Notes: generated by a model not told the origin, from the sequence alone. 64,000 nt of DNA from Leptospira chreensis (GCF_016919165.1 NZ_JAFFPS010000015.1:1-64000), one strand, 5' to 3'; positions 29,034-38,776 are shown, numbered from the stretch's first letter. Translations and numbers: made by a program.

Positions 29034-30905
29034 TTAAAACCAAAGGTAAAACAAAAATGTTAATCCCAGAAGGATTCCATACAACCACTCGTCTCGTTTT
29101 CGAATTAGTGTCGTGAAGCTTTGGTTTGGCGATTTTTTTTGAATGGTAATGAAGATCGAAAAAATCCAAAAGAGTAGAAAACCGGCAACCGATATAAAAA
29201 TCTTAATTTCTGGAATTTGGATTCTTGTGACAATCAAACCAAAAAACAAAAAGAGAAATAAAACCCAATACTTTGTATTTGGTTTTAAAAAGATTTGCAG
29301 AGAAAACGGTTCACCATTTTTTTCTAATGATTTTAATGGTTCTGTTTCTCGATCCTTACTGCCTTTCTGTTTTCGGTTCTGGAAGTAGGCTGCCAAAGAT
29401 AGAATTACAATGGCAAAAAGAAAACTAAAGAAAACACGGTGTAAAAAGTTAAGTTCTTCACCAAATGTTTGTTTTATGGAAATAGGAGCTGCGTAAGAAT
29501 AGAGAGAGGGCAATAGAAAAGAAAATGCAGGAGTCAAAAGTATGGTAATGCAAATCATTCGGCTGCTGATTTTTATATTTAAAATTCCAAATAAAAATAC
29601 CACAAGGAGGGCCGGAGTGAAATGAGAACTTTGGTTGGAAAGTTCGATAAAGAAATTTTTCTTAGAATTAGGATCTACAAAGAGAATGGCAAGGACAGTG
29701 ACCAAAGCAGAAAAAATCAAAAGAAAGATCCTGCCGGAATTCATTTCTTCTACATCGGATAGTTTTCGATTCGATCTTTCCATAAGTGGTTTATAAAAAT
29801 CAATGGTGAAGAGAGTGGCTGCAGAATGTAACATGGAGTCAATGCTGGAAAAAATAGCTCCGAGGAGTCCGGCAAGAATCACTCCAATCAGTCCATATCC
29901 CAAAGGAACTACGAGCACCACTAATTTTGAAAATGCTTCGTCTGGGGCAATGTCTGTGGCAGCACCGAGGGCAGTCCAAATTTGGTAAGCTGCTACACCG
30001 GTAAGGATAGAAAAAAACGGAACTGTGAGTTTGAGTAGGCCACCAATTAAAATTCCGAGTCTGGCTTCTCTTAAAGACTTACCACCTAGCGTGCGCTGCA
30101 CGACATACTGGTTGGTGTTCCAGTAAAATATATGTAATAAAAAAAGTCCACTGAGGGCCCCAGTCCAGGGAAGGGTTGGGTGGTTCGGTGGTAAGTATAA
30201 ATTCATTTTACTGAGTCCATCAGCACGACTTTCTTCTTTGGCAAGGAGTTCAAAAATTCCTCCCACTTCTGGTCTTGTGATGGAGAGATAGGCCAAGAGG
30301 ATTCCAGAAGCTAGAATCAGAACGGTTTGGATGACATCGGTGTACACCACTGACTTTAAACCGCCAAACCAAGTGTAGATGGTAGAGGTAAAAGCAATCC
30401 AAAGGACAAGTTCGGTATAAGTAATTTCAATACCCGCATCCTTTAGAAAGGGTAAAAAACTTCGAGTGCCAATGTACAAGGCACCAGTCAGTTGGATGGT
30501 AATTAAAATAAGTGAGATTCCAGAATAAATCCTTCCGGCAGTCGGTCCGAACTTCCCTTGTAAAAATTGGGAGAGAGTATAGAATTTTTTGCGACGGAAT
30601 AGGGGAAGGAAAACAAAGGCCAAAAGAACAATGGCGGGAATGGAACCAAATTCATAGTGGCTTTGGGCAAATCCAACAGAGAAACCAATCCCGAGCATTC
30701 CCACCAAATGATTTGCCGAAATATTAGTTCCAAATAAAGATCCAGCAATCCCCCACCAAGGAAGGCTACGTCCACCCAGAAAGTAATCGGAAGAAGAGGA
30801 TTCCTTTCGGCCGGCATACATCCCCACGCCGAGGACAAGAAGAAAGGTAGCTGTAAAAAATAAGATGTCGATTGTTGCTATCATAACAGAGAATTGATTC
30901 GCCAT
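29034..30905 (-). CDS. Sodium/solute symporter (SSS family)
   Basis: The 623-residue protein has about fourteen hydrophobic helices, with the SSS family motifs DYFLGGRSLPWWGIAGSL near the N-terminus and GLLGAIFSSIDSMLHSAAT in the middle. The latter includes the Ser/Thr-rich segment that binds sodium. Length and order match SGLT/sugar and inositol transporters. The substrate is unknown. It is divergent from the flavin monooxygenase gene (90-base gap), and the Imm5-like gene lies downstream on the same strand. Confidence 0.9.
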   Translation of the reverse strand: MANQFSVMIATIDILFFTATFLLVLGVGMYAGRKESSSSDYFLGGRSLPWWGIAGSLFGTNISANHLVGMLGIGFSVGFAQSHYEFGSIPAIVLLAFVFLPLFRRKKFYTLSQFLQGKFGPTAGRIYSGISLILITIQLTGALYIGTRSFLPFLKDAGIEITYTELVLWIAFTSTIYTWFGGLKSVVYTDVIQTVLILASGILLAYLSITRPEVGGIFELLAKEESRADGLSKMNLYLPPNHPTLPWTGALSGLFLLHIFYWNTNQYVVQRTLGGKSLREARLGILIGGLLKLTVPFFSILTGVAAYQIWTALGAATDIAPDEAFSKLVVLVVPLGYGLIGVILAGLLGAIFSSIDSMLHSAATLFTIDFYKPLMERSNRKLSDVEEMNSGRIFLLIFSALVTVLAILFVDPNSKKNFFIELSNQSSHFTPALLVVFLFGILNIKISSRMICITILLTPAFSFLLPSLYSYAAPISIKQTFGEELNFLHRVFFSFLFAIVILSLAAYFQNRKQKGSKDRETEPLKSLEKNGEPFSLQIFLKPNTKYWVLFLFLFFGLIVTRIQIPEIKIFISVAGFLLFWIFSIFITIQKKSPNQSFTTLIRKRDEWLYGILLGLTFLFYLWF

Positions 30906-30994
30906 ATTAGATATTTTCTAAAAATATGGCAAGCGATAGATTTCCGGGAATTCTCTCTTGTCGCCGGTCGATACCTATCTTCCAGTAGTTAAGA

Positions 30995-32158
30995 ATGAAT
31001 CCGATCCCCAAAGCACCCATCATCCGTTCTGTTGACCCCGCTGTGGAAGTTGCCTGGTTTTGCGACCTTTGCAATGGAGACTATGAATACTTAGGAGTGC
31101 CTGATGGCTCCTTACGATCCAGTTTCGAACATTGTTCGGATATCATCCGTTTGGCGGACGAATTAGGATACCAAAACATTCTCCTTCCCTCATCTTATCA
31201 AACAGGACAGGATACGTTAACTTTTGCGGCAGCGGCTTCCCAATTAACAAAACAGATTTCTCTCCTAACGGCCATTCGGTGCGGAGAAATCCATCCTCCT
31301 ATGCTTGCCCGCACTCTTTCCACTTTGGATCATATGTTGAAGGGAAGACTTAATATCAATATCATCTCCTCTGACCTTCCGGGAACCCAAAAAGATTCTA
31401 AAACAAGGTATGAGATCTCCAAAGAAGTGATTCAAATTTTGCAACAAGCTTGGACACAGGACCAAATCAAGTTTCAAGGAAAACACTATCAGTTCGATTT
31501 ACCATCAGATCCTGTGAAGTCCTACCAACAAAATGGTGGCCCCTTACTATACTTTGGTGGGATTTCTCCTGATGCCAGAGCTCTTTGTGCTGAGTTTTGT
31601 GATGTATTTTTGATGTGGCCAGAAACCGAAGAGAGACTTGCGGATACAATGTTGGACTTAAGCCTTCGTGCGGCAAGTTTTGGAAGGACAATTGATTTTG
31701 GACTTCGTATCCACTTAATCGTCCGAGATACAGAAGAAGAAGCCCGGGATGCCGCGAAACGTTTGTTATCTAAGGTAAACATCGAGAAAGCCAATGATAT
31801 CAAACATCGAGCCCTAGATTCTAATTCTGCCGGGGTGTTACGCCAAGATGAACTTCGTAAGTCTGCCGATGCCGATTTATTTATCGAACCTATGGTATGG
31901 TCGGGGATCGGCCTTGCTCGTTCAGGATGTGGTTCGGCCATTGTCGGAACTCCGGAACAGGTGTATGAAAAAATCCAAAGATACATCCAAATGGGAATTC
32001 GTGCTTTTATCTTTTCTGGTTATCCACTCATGGAAGAATCCAAATTTTTTGCAAAAACAGTTCTTCCTAAGTTACGAACCATCAACTTTGCAGAAGCACA
32101 AGGTCGAAAACCAAAAGGGATTCCTGTGACTCCTCTGACTACAGGAGAGAGAAAATGA
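30995..32158 (+). CDS. LLM-class flavin-dependent monooxygenase, SsuD-like
   Basis: The 387-residue product matches the bacterial luciferase-like family: [43 protein letters not shown] and [12 protein letters not shown]. It is closest in pattern to alkanesulfonate monooxygenases that use reduced FMN. It overlaps the aldo/keto reductase start by ATGA, so the two are translationally coupled. No flavin reductase or transporter gene accompanies it here, apart from the divergent symporter. Confidence 0.88.
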   Translation: MNPIPKAPIIRSVDPAVEVAWFCDLCNGDYEYLGVPDGSLRSSFEHCSDIIRLADELGYQNILLPSSYQTGQDTLTFAAAASQLTKQISLLTAIRCGEIHPPMLARTLSTLDHMLKGRLNINIISSDLPGTQKDSKTRYEISKEVIQILQQAWTQDQIKFQGKHYQFDLPSDPVKSYQQNGGPLLYFGGISPDARALCAEFCDVFLMWPETEERLADTMLDLSLRAASFGRTIDFGLRIHLIVRDTEEEARDAAKRLLSKVNIEKANDIKHRALDSNSAGVLRQDELRKSADADLFIEPMVWSGIGLARSGCGSAIVGTPEQVYEKIQRYIQMGIRAFIFSGYPLMEESKFFAKTVLPKLRTINFAEAQGRKPKGIPVTPLTTGERK

Positions 32159-33060
32159 AAGTTCCACAAATTGAATTTACAAAGAATGAATTTTCTATCT
32201 CTCGATTGGTGTATGGAATTTGGAGGATGCATGAAGATGGGGCAGGTAGTTCTCCAGAGCGAATCCTAGAAAAAATAGAAGTCTGTCTTAGTTTAGGAAT
32301 CGATACCTTTGATCATGCAGACATTTATGGAGGTTTTGAAAATGAAGAACTTTTTGGTAAAGCCATCTCCAAACTTCCATCGTTAAAATCAAAAATCAAA
32401 ATCATCACAAAGTGTGGAATCCAAATCCCAGGATCCAAATTTACCACCAAACATTACAATACTTCCAAAGAACACATTCGATACTCAGTAGAACGATCTT
32501 TACGAAAACTCCATGTCGACAAGTTGGACGTGGTTCTCATCCATAGACCTGATCCCTTGATGGATCCTTATGAGCTGGCTGAAATTTTTGAAGTTCTAAC
32601 TCGCGAGGGAAAGGTATCCCATTTTGGAGTTTCCAATTTCACAACTTCCCAGTTCCAAATGTTGCAATCGGTTTATAAGAAACCACTTTTCACAAACCAA
32701 GTGGAGTTTCATCCTTTCCACACCGAACCTTTGTTTGATGGAACTTTTGACCAGGCTTTAGAACACAAATCCCATCCTATGATTTGGTCACCCACAGGGG
32801 GAGGACGAATTTTCTCACCCAAGTCAGAAAGAGAACTGAATACGGCTTCGAAACTAAAAGAAATTGCGAAGGTTTATGGCTGTGGGGTGGATCAGGTTCT
32901 ATATTCTTGGTTCTTAAACCATCCAGCGGGACTTGTTCCCATTTTGGGAACGAATGATCCGAAACGAATTCAGTCGGCGGCAGAATGTTTTTCCTATCCT
33001 CTCACTCGCGTGGAATGGTTTTCCATTTTAGAAGCGGCACGTGGAAAGGAAGTGGCTTAA
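32155..33060 (+). CDS. Aldo/keto reductase
   Basis: The 301-residue protein has the AKR fold signatures: [19 protein letters not shown] with Asp and Tyr of the catalytic tetrad, KIITKCG with Lys, VVLIHRPDP with His, and [10 protein letters not shown]. The sequence is like the YdhF/MocA group. Overlap with the preceding monooxygenase stop suggests it processes the aldehyde or ketone product, which is inference. Length is normal for the family. Confidence 0.9.
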   Translation: MKVPQIEFTKNEFSISRLVYGIWRMHEDGAGSSPERILEKIEVCLSLGIDTFDHADIYGGFENEELFGKAISKLPSLKSKIKIITKCGIQIPGSKFTTKHYNTSKEHIRYSVERSLRKLHVDKLDVVLIHRPDPLMDPYELAEIFEVLTREGKVSHFGVSNFTTSQFQMLQSVYKKPLFTNQVEFHPFHTEPLFDGTFDQALEHKSHPMIWSPTGGGRIFSPKSERELNTASKLKEIAKVYGCGVDQVLYSWFLNHPAGLVPILGTNDPKRIQSAAECFSYPLTRVEWFSILEAARGKEVA

Positions 33061-33179
33061 GTGCTTCCTTAAAAAGTCACTAAAAGGATAGAATTTCCCC
33101 AATAAATGATTGCACGAATTGGTAAAGATATTGCTCGTTATATTGAATTAATATCTCATATAACAGACTAAATTTCTGG

Positions 33180-33225
33180 TCTCCCCTAACCTCCCTGGTG
33201 GGATGGACGGGAGAGGTGGTTTGTT
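33180..33225 (+). promoter_or_regulatory. Structured leader sequestering the ribosome site of the GAF gene
   Basis: TCTCCC (33180-33185) is perfectly complementary to GGGAGA (33209-33214), and CCTCCC/GGGATGG forms a nested hairpin. The outer stem overlaps the ribosome site GAGAGG (33211-33216). The last 12 bases before the ATG (AGGTGGTTTGTT) are identical to those before the PAS gene at 40488. Confidence 0.6.
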
Positions 33226-34323
33226 ATGCTTTCTGAATTGGCTCCCAACCATTATTTTTCTGGAATTTCGCTAACAGCAGACCTTGCTGATGATTTGCAT
33301 TCCTTTGGTTCGGGTCTGCCTTCGGAACATGTGTGGAACCAAACTGTACAAACCATAGCAAGAATCCCGGAAATCATTACATCCTGGATTTTTGAATACC
33401 TACCAGAATCACAAAACTTTCGTTTGTTGGCACTCCATAGCCGTTCTGAATTTCACATCCCTGATCTTGTTTCCAAATATTCTGTACCTTGCCACCATGT
33501 AGTGGATTCCAATATGATTTTTGAAATGAATCTCGTAGGTGAGGAGTCCTTTTTTCAACCTCTCACAGAAACCCTTCCAGAAAAAACTTCTGCGACGTAT
33601 TTGGGATATCCCATTCGTTCTGATATTGGGACTGTAATCGGGGTCATTGGGATGGTTGTTGAAGATAAGTTCAAACATAAATTCAAAAACTTAAAACTCA
33701 TCGATGTGATTGCCGACCAACTTAGCCAAGAACTAATTCGATTTAAAAATGAAAATTTGATTTCACAAACATTGAACACTGCTTCCTTTGTGAAACAATC
33801 GCTCGCAGAGTTGTTTCGTCTTCTTTCCAATCGATCATCTGACCTAACTACGATTTGCCGAAATTATTTACAAACAGGAACTCGACTCTTTGGATTACCG
33901 CTTGGACTCATTGCTTCCAAAATTGGTGATGATTGGGAATACAGTCTTGTGGAAGGAAATGTTCATGGAATTTTTGAAGGACAAAGATTTTCCAAAGAAG
34001 AATCCAAGTTTTCTAATAGGAGCCTTTCCCCATCAGCAAATATTATAAACAAAATTTCAGAAAGTTCATCTCCTAGAGTCCGAACCCACTTATTGGAATT
34101 AGGTGTTTCTTGTCTTATGGAATTTCCACTGAAGGTTCACAACCAAACCATTGGAGTTTTGGGATTTTACGGATTGAAAGACCAAGAAATTGAATCTGTT
34201 GAATTATTCCAAAGGGTATTTGAGCTGATGGGAATAGGACTCGCGAACACAATTGAAAAACATAACATTGATTTGTTGTCTAAAATTGTGTTTTTGGAAA
34301 AAGACTCACCGAATTCCTGGTAA
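33226..34323 (+). CDS. Tandem GAF-like sensory protein without output domain
   Basis: The 365-residue protein has two similar halves, each with the beta-alpha pattern of GAF domains: about residues 30-180 with SATYLGYPIRSDIGTVIGVIGM, and about 200-350 with CLMEFPLKVHNQTIGVLGFYG. A coiled segment joins them (EQSLAELFRLL-like helix near 190). No kinase, cyclase or GGDEF domain follows. Such proteins may regulate partners by binding. The stem-loop leader at 33180 is a candidate for translational control. No partner gene is adjacent. Confidence 0.8.
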   Translation: MLSELAPNHYFSGISLTADLADDLHSFGSGLPSEHVWNQTVQTIARIPEIITSWIFEYLPESQNFRLLALHSRSEFHIPDLVSKYSVPCHHVVDSNMIFEMNLVGEESFFQPLTETLPEKTSATYLGYPIRSDIGTVIGVIGMVVEDKFKHKFKNLKLIDVIADQLSQELIRFKNENLISQTLNTASFVKQSLAELFRLLSNRSSDLTTICRNYLQTGTRLFGLPLGLIASKIGDDWEYSLVEGNVHGIFEGQRFSKEESKFSNRSLSPSANIINKISESSSPRVRTHLLELGVSCLMEFPLKVHNQTIGVLGFYGLKDQEIESVELFQRVFELMGIGLANTIEKHNIDLLSKIVFLEKDSPNSW

Positions 34324-34414
34324 AACAGAGTTTTTAGATCTCAGCTTTCGTTTGCGGCAATAGTCATTCCCGGACGAACTTTCAGAAAAGAATCAACAAT
34401 CCAAAACTTCTATC

Positions 34415-34452
34415 ATTATCCTAATTTTTGCGACTTGCATCATTAGGGTAAT
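34415..34452. other. Inverted repeat downstream of the GAF gene
   Basis: ATTATCCTAAT (34415-34425) pairs with ATTAGGGTAAT (34442-34452) with one G-T wobble around a sixteen-base loop. It lacks a following T tract, so it may be a 3' stabilising structure or an operator. Confidence 0.45.
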
Positions 34453-34510
34453 TCGCCTTTCCCAAGATTTACCTTTTGCATATTTAGCAAATATTTTTCC
34501 CAAAAAACGA

Positions 34511-34552
34511 TTGACTTTGGTATTATATATAGCCAGATATTTATATAACAAA
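34511..34552 (+). promoter_or_regulatory. Candidate promoter and ArsR-type operator
   Basis: TTGACT (34511-34516) could serve as a -35 box. A 7-base inverted repeat TTATATA (34523-34529) and TATATAA (34542-34548) with a 12-base spacer sits in the same span, just before the regulator ATG at 34553. An AT-rich operator of an ArsR/SmtB repressor would have this look and position. The -10 box cannot be picked with confidence. Confidence 0.45.
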
Positions 34553-34948
34553 ATGGTTATGCAATCACTTGATTTCACATTCTCGGCTCTCGCCGACCCC
34601 ACTCGCAGGGAGATCCTCATGCGTCTCGCGAAAGGTGAGTCAACGGTCATGGAATTGGCGAAACCTTTTCGAATGAGCCAACCTGCCATTTCGCGTCATC
34701 TCAGAGTTTTGGAAAAAGCCGGTCTGATTTCAACATCCATCCGGGCCCAGGAACGACCCCGCCGATTGGAAACGGCACCCCTCAAGGTTGCTATCGATTG
34801 GATTGAAAAGTACCGCCAGATGTGGGAGAAACGATATCAGGCGTTAGATGGACTATTAGAAGAATTACAAACAATGCAAACCAAAGGAGATAAACAAAAT
34901 GAAATCAGAAAAAAAAGAAGCAAAGATGGAACTTCGAGGCGAAACTGA
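34553..34948 (+). CDS. ArsR-family winged-helix regulator
   Basis: ATG 34553 (MVMQSLDFTFSALADPTRR) is the expected start, as ArsR proteins begin near the LADPTRREIL motif. The 131-residue product has a helix-turn-helix MSQPAISRHLRVLEKAGLI. No Cys ligands are visible, so it is of the non-metal-sensing kind often paired with AHSA1/SRPBCC proteins. It overlaps the next gene by 50 bases, and that gene starts at a strong AAAGGAGAT site inside the regulator's coding region. Both would be expressed together. Confidence 0.9.
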   Translation: MVMQSLDFTFSALADPTRREILMRLAKGESTVMELAKPFRMSQPAISRHLRVLEKAGLISTSIRAQERPRRLETAPLKVAIDWIEKYRQMWEKRYQALDGLLEELQTMQTKGDKQNEIRKKRSKDGTSRRN

Positions 34949-35414
34949 AGTTGTGTTTACGCGTTACTTCGCTGCACCACGTGAATTGGTGTTCGATTGT
35001 CACACCAAACCAGATCTGATGCGCCGCTGGCTGATTGGTCCCGAAGGTATGGTATTAGATACTTGCGAACAAGATCTTAGAGTTGGTGGCAAATACCTTT
35101 ATCTTTATGCGGATGCAAATGGAAACAAAGGTGGTGTTTATGGAACATTTCGGGAGGTCGTTGTACCTGAAAAATTTTCCAATACTGAGAATTACGTGAT
35201 GGATATGTCGACTTTTGATCCGAATGCTCCCGAAGACCCGAATGTCACTATCGAATCTCGTACATTCACAACCGAAGGCAATACAACACTCATGACACAT
35301 GTATACAGATTTTCTTCCGCCGAAGTGCGTACGACGATGATTGAATGTGGTGCGGTTGATGGTATGTCGGAATGTTACTTGGAACTCGATAAAATATTGT
35401 CAACGATGGTTTAG
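34899..35414 (+). CDS. SRPBCC/AHSA1-family protein
   Basis: The ribosome site GGAGAT upstream fixes the start at 34899. The 171-residue product follows the START/AHSA1 pattern: FTRYFAAPRELVFDCHTKPDLMRRWLIGPEGM, then a beta sandwich and a C-terminal helix with MIECGAVDGMSECYLELDKIL. These bind a hydrophobic ligand. The partner ArsR gene overlaps its start. A sharp hairpin (35423-35455) follows the stop. A sensory or detoxification role is inference. Confidence 0.88.
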   Translation: MKSEKKEAKMELRGETEVVFTRYFAAPRELVFDCHTKPDLMRRWLIGPEGMVLDTCEQDLRVGGKYLYLYADANGNKGGVYGTFREVVVPEKFSNTENYVMDMSTFDPNAPEDPNVTIESRTFTTEGNTTLMTHVYRFSSAEVRTTMIECGAVDGMSECYLELDKILSTMV

Positions 35415-35422
35415 AGATTGTA

Positions 35423-35455
35423 TCCATGCCTTGTGTGATTTTGCTCGGGCATGGA
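35423..35455 (+). other. Stem-loop after the AHSA1 gene
   Basis: TCCATGCC (35423-35430) and GGCATGGA (35448-35455) are perfectly complementary with a 17-base loop. It lies just after the stop at 35414, without a T tract. Confidence 0.5.
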
Positions 35456-35475
35456 CGTTACCTTGATGTAGTAAA

Positions 35476-35498
35476 CCGACTAAACACTACTTAGTCGG
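35476..35498 (-). terminator. Hairpin inside the DUF4180 3' end
   Basis: CCGACTAA (35476-35483) and TTAGTCGG (35491-35498) form a perfect eight-pair stem. On the minus strand it is followed by TTTACT. It overlaps the last codons of the DUF4180 gene (stop at 35480) and is a weak terminator candidate. Confidence 0.5.
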
Positions 35499-35845
35499 TG
35501 GATAGCTTCCTCTTCCGAATTCAGAAAAAAGACATCCTTTCCCGAATTCATTTCATAAATAAAATCATTTAGACTTTTGCTGGAATAAATTGAAAAATCC
35601 CCAATGATGGCCAGTTTCATTCGGTAATTCACAATCTTTTGTAATACATCGCCAGCAAGACCGGATTTTAAATCGAAGAAACTTTCGGGGATTTGAGATT
35701 GTTTTAGTACAAAGCGCTCAGTTCCTGATTCGTATTGCGTTGTTGCGAAGAAGTCAAGGGCTGAGGAACCATCGGTGAAAACGATTTCCGTTGTATCGAC
35801 CACTGCGATATCAATATTGTTTTTTTGTATTTTGCGAATGTTCAT
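35480..35845 (-). CDS. DUF4180-family protein
   Basis: The 121-residue product has the pattern SALDFFATTQY, FFDLKSGLAGDVLQKIVNYRMKL, IGDFSIYSSKSLNDFIYEMN and a final EEAI segment. This matches DUF4180, a family of unknown function often found beside regulators. It is convergent with the AHSA1 gene and 56 bases downstream of the NAT gene on the same strand. Confidence 0.8.
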   Translation of the reverse strand: MNIRKIQKNNIDIAVVDTTEIVFTDGSSALDFFATTQYESGTERFVLKQSQIPESFFDLKSGLAGDVLQKIVNYRMKLAIIGDFSIYSSKSLNDFIYEMNSGKDVFFLNSEEEAIHRLSSV

Positions 35846-35901
35846 TTGTTGTTATACGACAAACCTGAGTTTCTTAAGTGGATTTATCTAATTTTGTAAA
35901 A

Positions 35902-36720
35902 TTACCGATCCCACTGCAAACCAGGAGTTTTGAATTCAGTTCCCACTGGAAAGAAAAGATTAAATTTTTCTTTCAGAGTTACTAATAACTCTTCCGGTGA
36001 CTTAATGATTAATTTATGAGCGACACCATTTTTATCTCGTTCTGATAATTCTCTATTTACAAGTGTATGTCTTTGACCATCCTTTCCCGCTTGTGCAACG
36101 ATTAAACGATCTTTAAAATGTGATTTTGGATGAGCACTTGTGAACCAATTTGCTAGTTCACGATCAATTTCAGGCATTTCTTCCAGTGTAAATTCACAGA
36201 CATCAACCCAGCCACTCGGGAAAAGGACTTGATGGAAAAATCGATCATTCTCAGAAAGAATGCGTCTGGTTTCGTGATTTGTTTTTTGTTCAATGTTTGG
36301 TATTAATTGTATGGCTGATGTTAATGATACTCCTCCAACTCCAACATCAGTTAGCCATGAATTACCAGAAAGTTCTATACGTAGAAAAACATGTGTTCGA
36401 GGAGGAGTGAAATCTCTAGATTTATCTAAGCGAACTCTCGCACTGATAGGAGCTACTTCAAATCCTAATTTTTTTAAAATATACAAGAGAAGTCCATTTT
36501 GTTCAAAACAATACCCTCCACGACGCTGAATGATTAATTTTTCAAAAATTGAATCTAAATTAATATTTATATTTTTACCTAACAAAATATCTAAGTTCTC
36601 AAAGGGTATACTTTGCACGTGTGCCAGAGTGATATGGTTGAGCAAATCGAGGGAAGGAATCCTTGTTCCCTTATACCCAATTCTATCAAAATACGCATCT
36701 AAAAATTGGTTATCATTCAA
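35902..36720 (-). CDS. nat: Arylamine N-acetyltransferase
   Basis: The 272-residue enzyme has the NAT catalytic triad: Cys71 in RRGGYCFEQN, His110 in RTHVFL and Asp125 in WLTDVGVGG, with the expected spacing. It transfers acetyl from acetyl-CoA to aromatic amines and hydrazines. The gene lies beside the DUF4180 and AHSA1/ArsR genes, so it may be part of a xenobiotic-response block; that link is inference. Confidence 0.93.
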   Translation of the reverse strand: MNDNQFLDAYFDRIGYKGTRIPSLDLLNHITLAHVQSIPFENLDILLGKNININLDSIFEKLIIQRRGGYCFEQNGLLLYILKKLGFEVAPISARVRLDKSRDFTPPRTHVFLRIELSGNSWLTDVGVGGVSLTSAIQLIPNIEQKTNHETRRILSENDRFFHQVLFPSGWVDVCEFTLEEMPEIDRELANWFTSAHPKSHFKDRLIVAQAGKDGQRHTLVNRELSERDKNGVAHKLIIKSPEELLVTLKEKFNLFFPVGTEFKTPGLQWDR

Positions 36721-36885
36721 AAATCACATCCTAAATATTTTATAAATCTAATTCAAAATATATGAAATTTCTCAGCATATCACATAATTCTTGCTAGCTG
36801 AAAATTCATTCCAAAAAAAGTTCTAGATGGTGAGTGTTCGTTTTGTAGAATCAATGGCAAATGATAAAGAAACTGAACTTGGAAA
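36721..36885. other. AT-rich spacer
   Basis: This 165-base segment between the NAT start and the SDR end is AT-rich with no hairpin or ORF I can support; it probably holds the NAT promoter. Confidence 0.5.
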
Positions 36886-37590
36886 CTACCAACCAATCTC
36901 CTTCTTATCCCGAAAGAATTTTCCTGTAGGCCCGCCATCAGGTAAAGTTGCCGCCCACACAATGGTTTCTGCCCCTTTTTCCACAGGCCTTGTGGCACTC
37001 TCTCCCCCCATATCCGTTTTCACCCAACCAGGACAAACCGAATTGATTTTGATATTTTTACCAACAGCTTCCACACTCGAAAGACTGGTCAGTGCATTGA
37101 TTGCTGTTTTGGAAATGCGGTAAGCGGGATACCCGCCACCCATTTCAGACAACTGTCCCATCCCAGAACTCACATTCACAATTCGTCCAAAATTGTTTTG
37201 GATCATCATGGGTAAAAATGTCTGAATCAATCGCAAAGGACCATAGAGATTGACGAGAAGGGTTCGGTGTAGGTCTTCACTTGTGGTATCAAAGAAGGAA
37301 CCGGGATCGGCAAAGATTCCTGCATTGTTTACGAGAATGTCTAATTTTCCAAAACTTCCCGTGATGATATCCAAAGCTTCGTTAATGCTTTGTTCCTTGG
37401 ATACATCCAGAGAAAGAATTTCACCTTTACCCACAGCCTTTACAGCTGCTAAAGTATCCTCTGCCTCGCCGGGGTTTCTCGCACCGATGAGGACATAGAT
37501 TCCTTGTTTTGCCAGATCAATGGAGACTTGTTTTCCAATCCCTCGGTTGGCCCCTGTGACAAGTGCAATGCGTTCCTTGGATTCTTTCAT
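36886..37590 (-). CDS. Short-chain dehydrogenase/reductase
   Basis: The 234-residue protein has the classical SDR set: TGANRGIG nucleotide loop, NNAGIF, Ser in NVSSGMG and YPAYRISK with the catalytic Tyr and Lys. It uses NAD(P)H on an unknown substrate. The AGGAG at about 37600 lies before its ATG. It is the same strand as the lipoprotein hydrolase gene upstream (54-base gap), so a short operon is possible. Confidence 0.9.
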   Translation of the reverse strand: MKESKERIALVTGANRGIGKQVSIDLAKQGIYVLIGARNPGEAEDTLAAVKAVGKGEILSLDVSKEQSINEALDIITGSFGKLDILVNNAGIFADPGSFFDTTSEDLHRTLLVNLYGPLRLIQTFLPMMIQNNFGRIVNVSSGMGQLSEMGGGYPAYRISKTAINALTSLSSVEAVGKNIKINSVCPGWVKTDMGGESATRPVEKGAETIVWAATLPDGGPTGKFFRDKKEIGW

Positions 37591-37644
37591 GGAATCAAAT
37601 CTCCTTAGATAGAGAGTCTCTACCTTATCTTCTATAGACTGATT

Positions 37645-38658
37645 TTACTTCGATTTAGAAAGTTCAGTCAGCCATTTTTCCGTCTGTGCTTCGATAAAAG
37701 CTTTGTCTGTGATCACCCACTTGGACATCAGAACATGCATTCCATTTTCCACTGGCACTTTTCGGTTGAGTGGATTTGGTGATTTATCCAAACCAAAGTT
37801 GGTATATCCTTCTAACATTTTTGGAACACTGGCCGTGGGGTCTTGTTCTTTCTCGGATTTATAATAATACAGAAGTAATGCGGGAGAAGTTACCTTTCGA
37901 AATACTTCGGGAACAGCTGCATAATTTCGTAAATCATTCACACCAGCGAGTGCCGCAAAATATTGTTCCGGATACCAGTAACTATTTCTTTCCGGTAACA
38001 CCTTGGGATTGTTATTGTGTGCAGAGGCTCTCACTTTTCCTTTTAGCAAATGGATGAAGGTAAGTCCACCGGGGTAGTTGAATAAATTCAAACTACTATC
38101 CACAGGGGCATAAAACGGATTCGCTAAAACCAAACCATCCACTTCTTCCGGATATTCCGAAGCAAGCCAAGTGGCAAGGAGTCCACCCATGGAACTTCCA
38201 AACACAACCACTCGGTCTCCTTGGGACTGCATCATATACAAAGCTTCTCTAGATGCATCTAAGTAGTTGTTAAAATTTTGATCTCTTTGGTCTTCTTTGT
38301 TGGTTCCATGACCTGGAAGACGAAGTAAATAAGTATTTGCCTTAAACTTCTTTGCAAGTTTTTCCATCACTTCTTCACCTTCTGCACGAGAAGCTCCATA
38401 ACCATGGATGTATAAAAAAGCTAAGGGAGTTTTTTTACCAAAACTGATATAACGTTCTTCGTTACCCGGTCTGTGGATTTTGCGTTTACTCTCCGTTAAC
38501 TTTTCTTGGAAGTAAACTTCAAAGTTCGCATAACTTAGATTTGCTTTGGGTTCGTATTTCGGTCGTCCAGAACAGGAAACAAGGACGAAGGAAACTGTGA
38601 GGAGGAAGACAGTCGACAGCTGTCTAAGGTTGTGGAATAAAGAACACGATTTAGCCAT
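37645..38658 (-). CDS. Lipoprotein alpha/beta hydrolase
   Basis: The start at 38658 (MAKSCSLFHNLRQ) gives a signal peptide ending FVLVSC, so the protein is a predicted lipoprotein. The frame opens earlier, but those residues are not signal-like. The mature part has an alpha/beta hydrolase core with the nucleophile elbow VVFGSSMGGLLATW, a HGYG oxyanion segment and a late His in ENGMHVLM. Esterase or lipase activity at the membrane surface is likely. It is divergent from the acyl-CoA dehydrogenase gene. Confidence 0.82.
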   Translation of the reverse strand: MAKSCSLFHNLRQLSTVFLLTVSFVLVSCSGRPKYEPKANLSYANFEVYFQEKLTESKRKIHRPGNEERYISFGKKTPLAFLYIHGYGASRAEGEEVMEKLAKKFKANTYLLRLPGHGTNKEDQRDQNFNNYLDASREALYMMQSQGDRVVVFGSSMGGLLATWLASEYPEEVDGLVLANPFYAPVDSSLNLFNYPGGLTFIHLLKGKVRASAHNNNPKVLPERNSYWYPEQYFAALAGVNDLRNYAAVPEVFRKVTSPALLLYYYKSEKEQDPTASVPKMLEGYTNFGLDKSPNPLNRKVPVENGMHVLMSKWVITDKAFIEAQTEKWLTELSKSK

Positions 38659-38776
38659 ACAAATGGAAAATTTTACAGTGTTTTTGCTTTCTTGTAAAGA
38701 GAGAAAAACCCTTGGCACAGGAAGGGTCGTACGAAAAAAGGTAGTAAATACCCATTCTCAGAAGGAACATCCCGGA

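Noticed and set aside
34511..34552. The in-frame ATG at 34511 as the ArsR start
   Set aside because: The extra 14 residues lie over the promoter/operator and do not match the family's usual N-terminus.
36780..36998. Small ORFs on both strands at the end of the SDR gene
   Set aside because: They overlap the SDR coding region and adjacent spacer in other frames and have no signal of coding.
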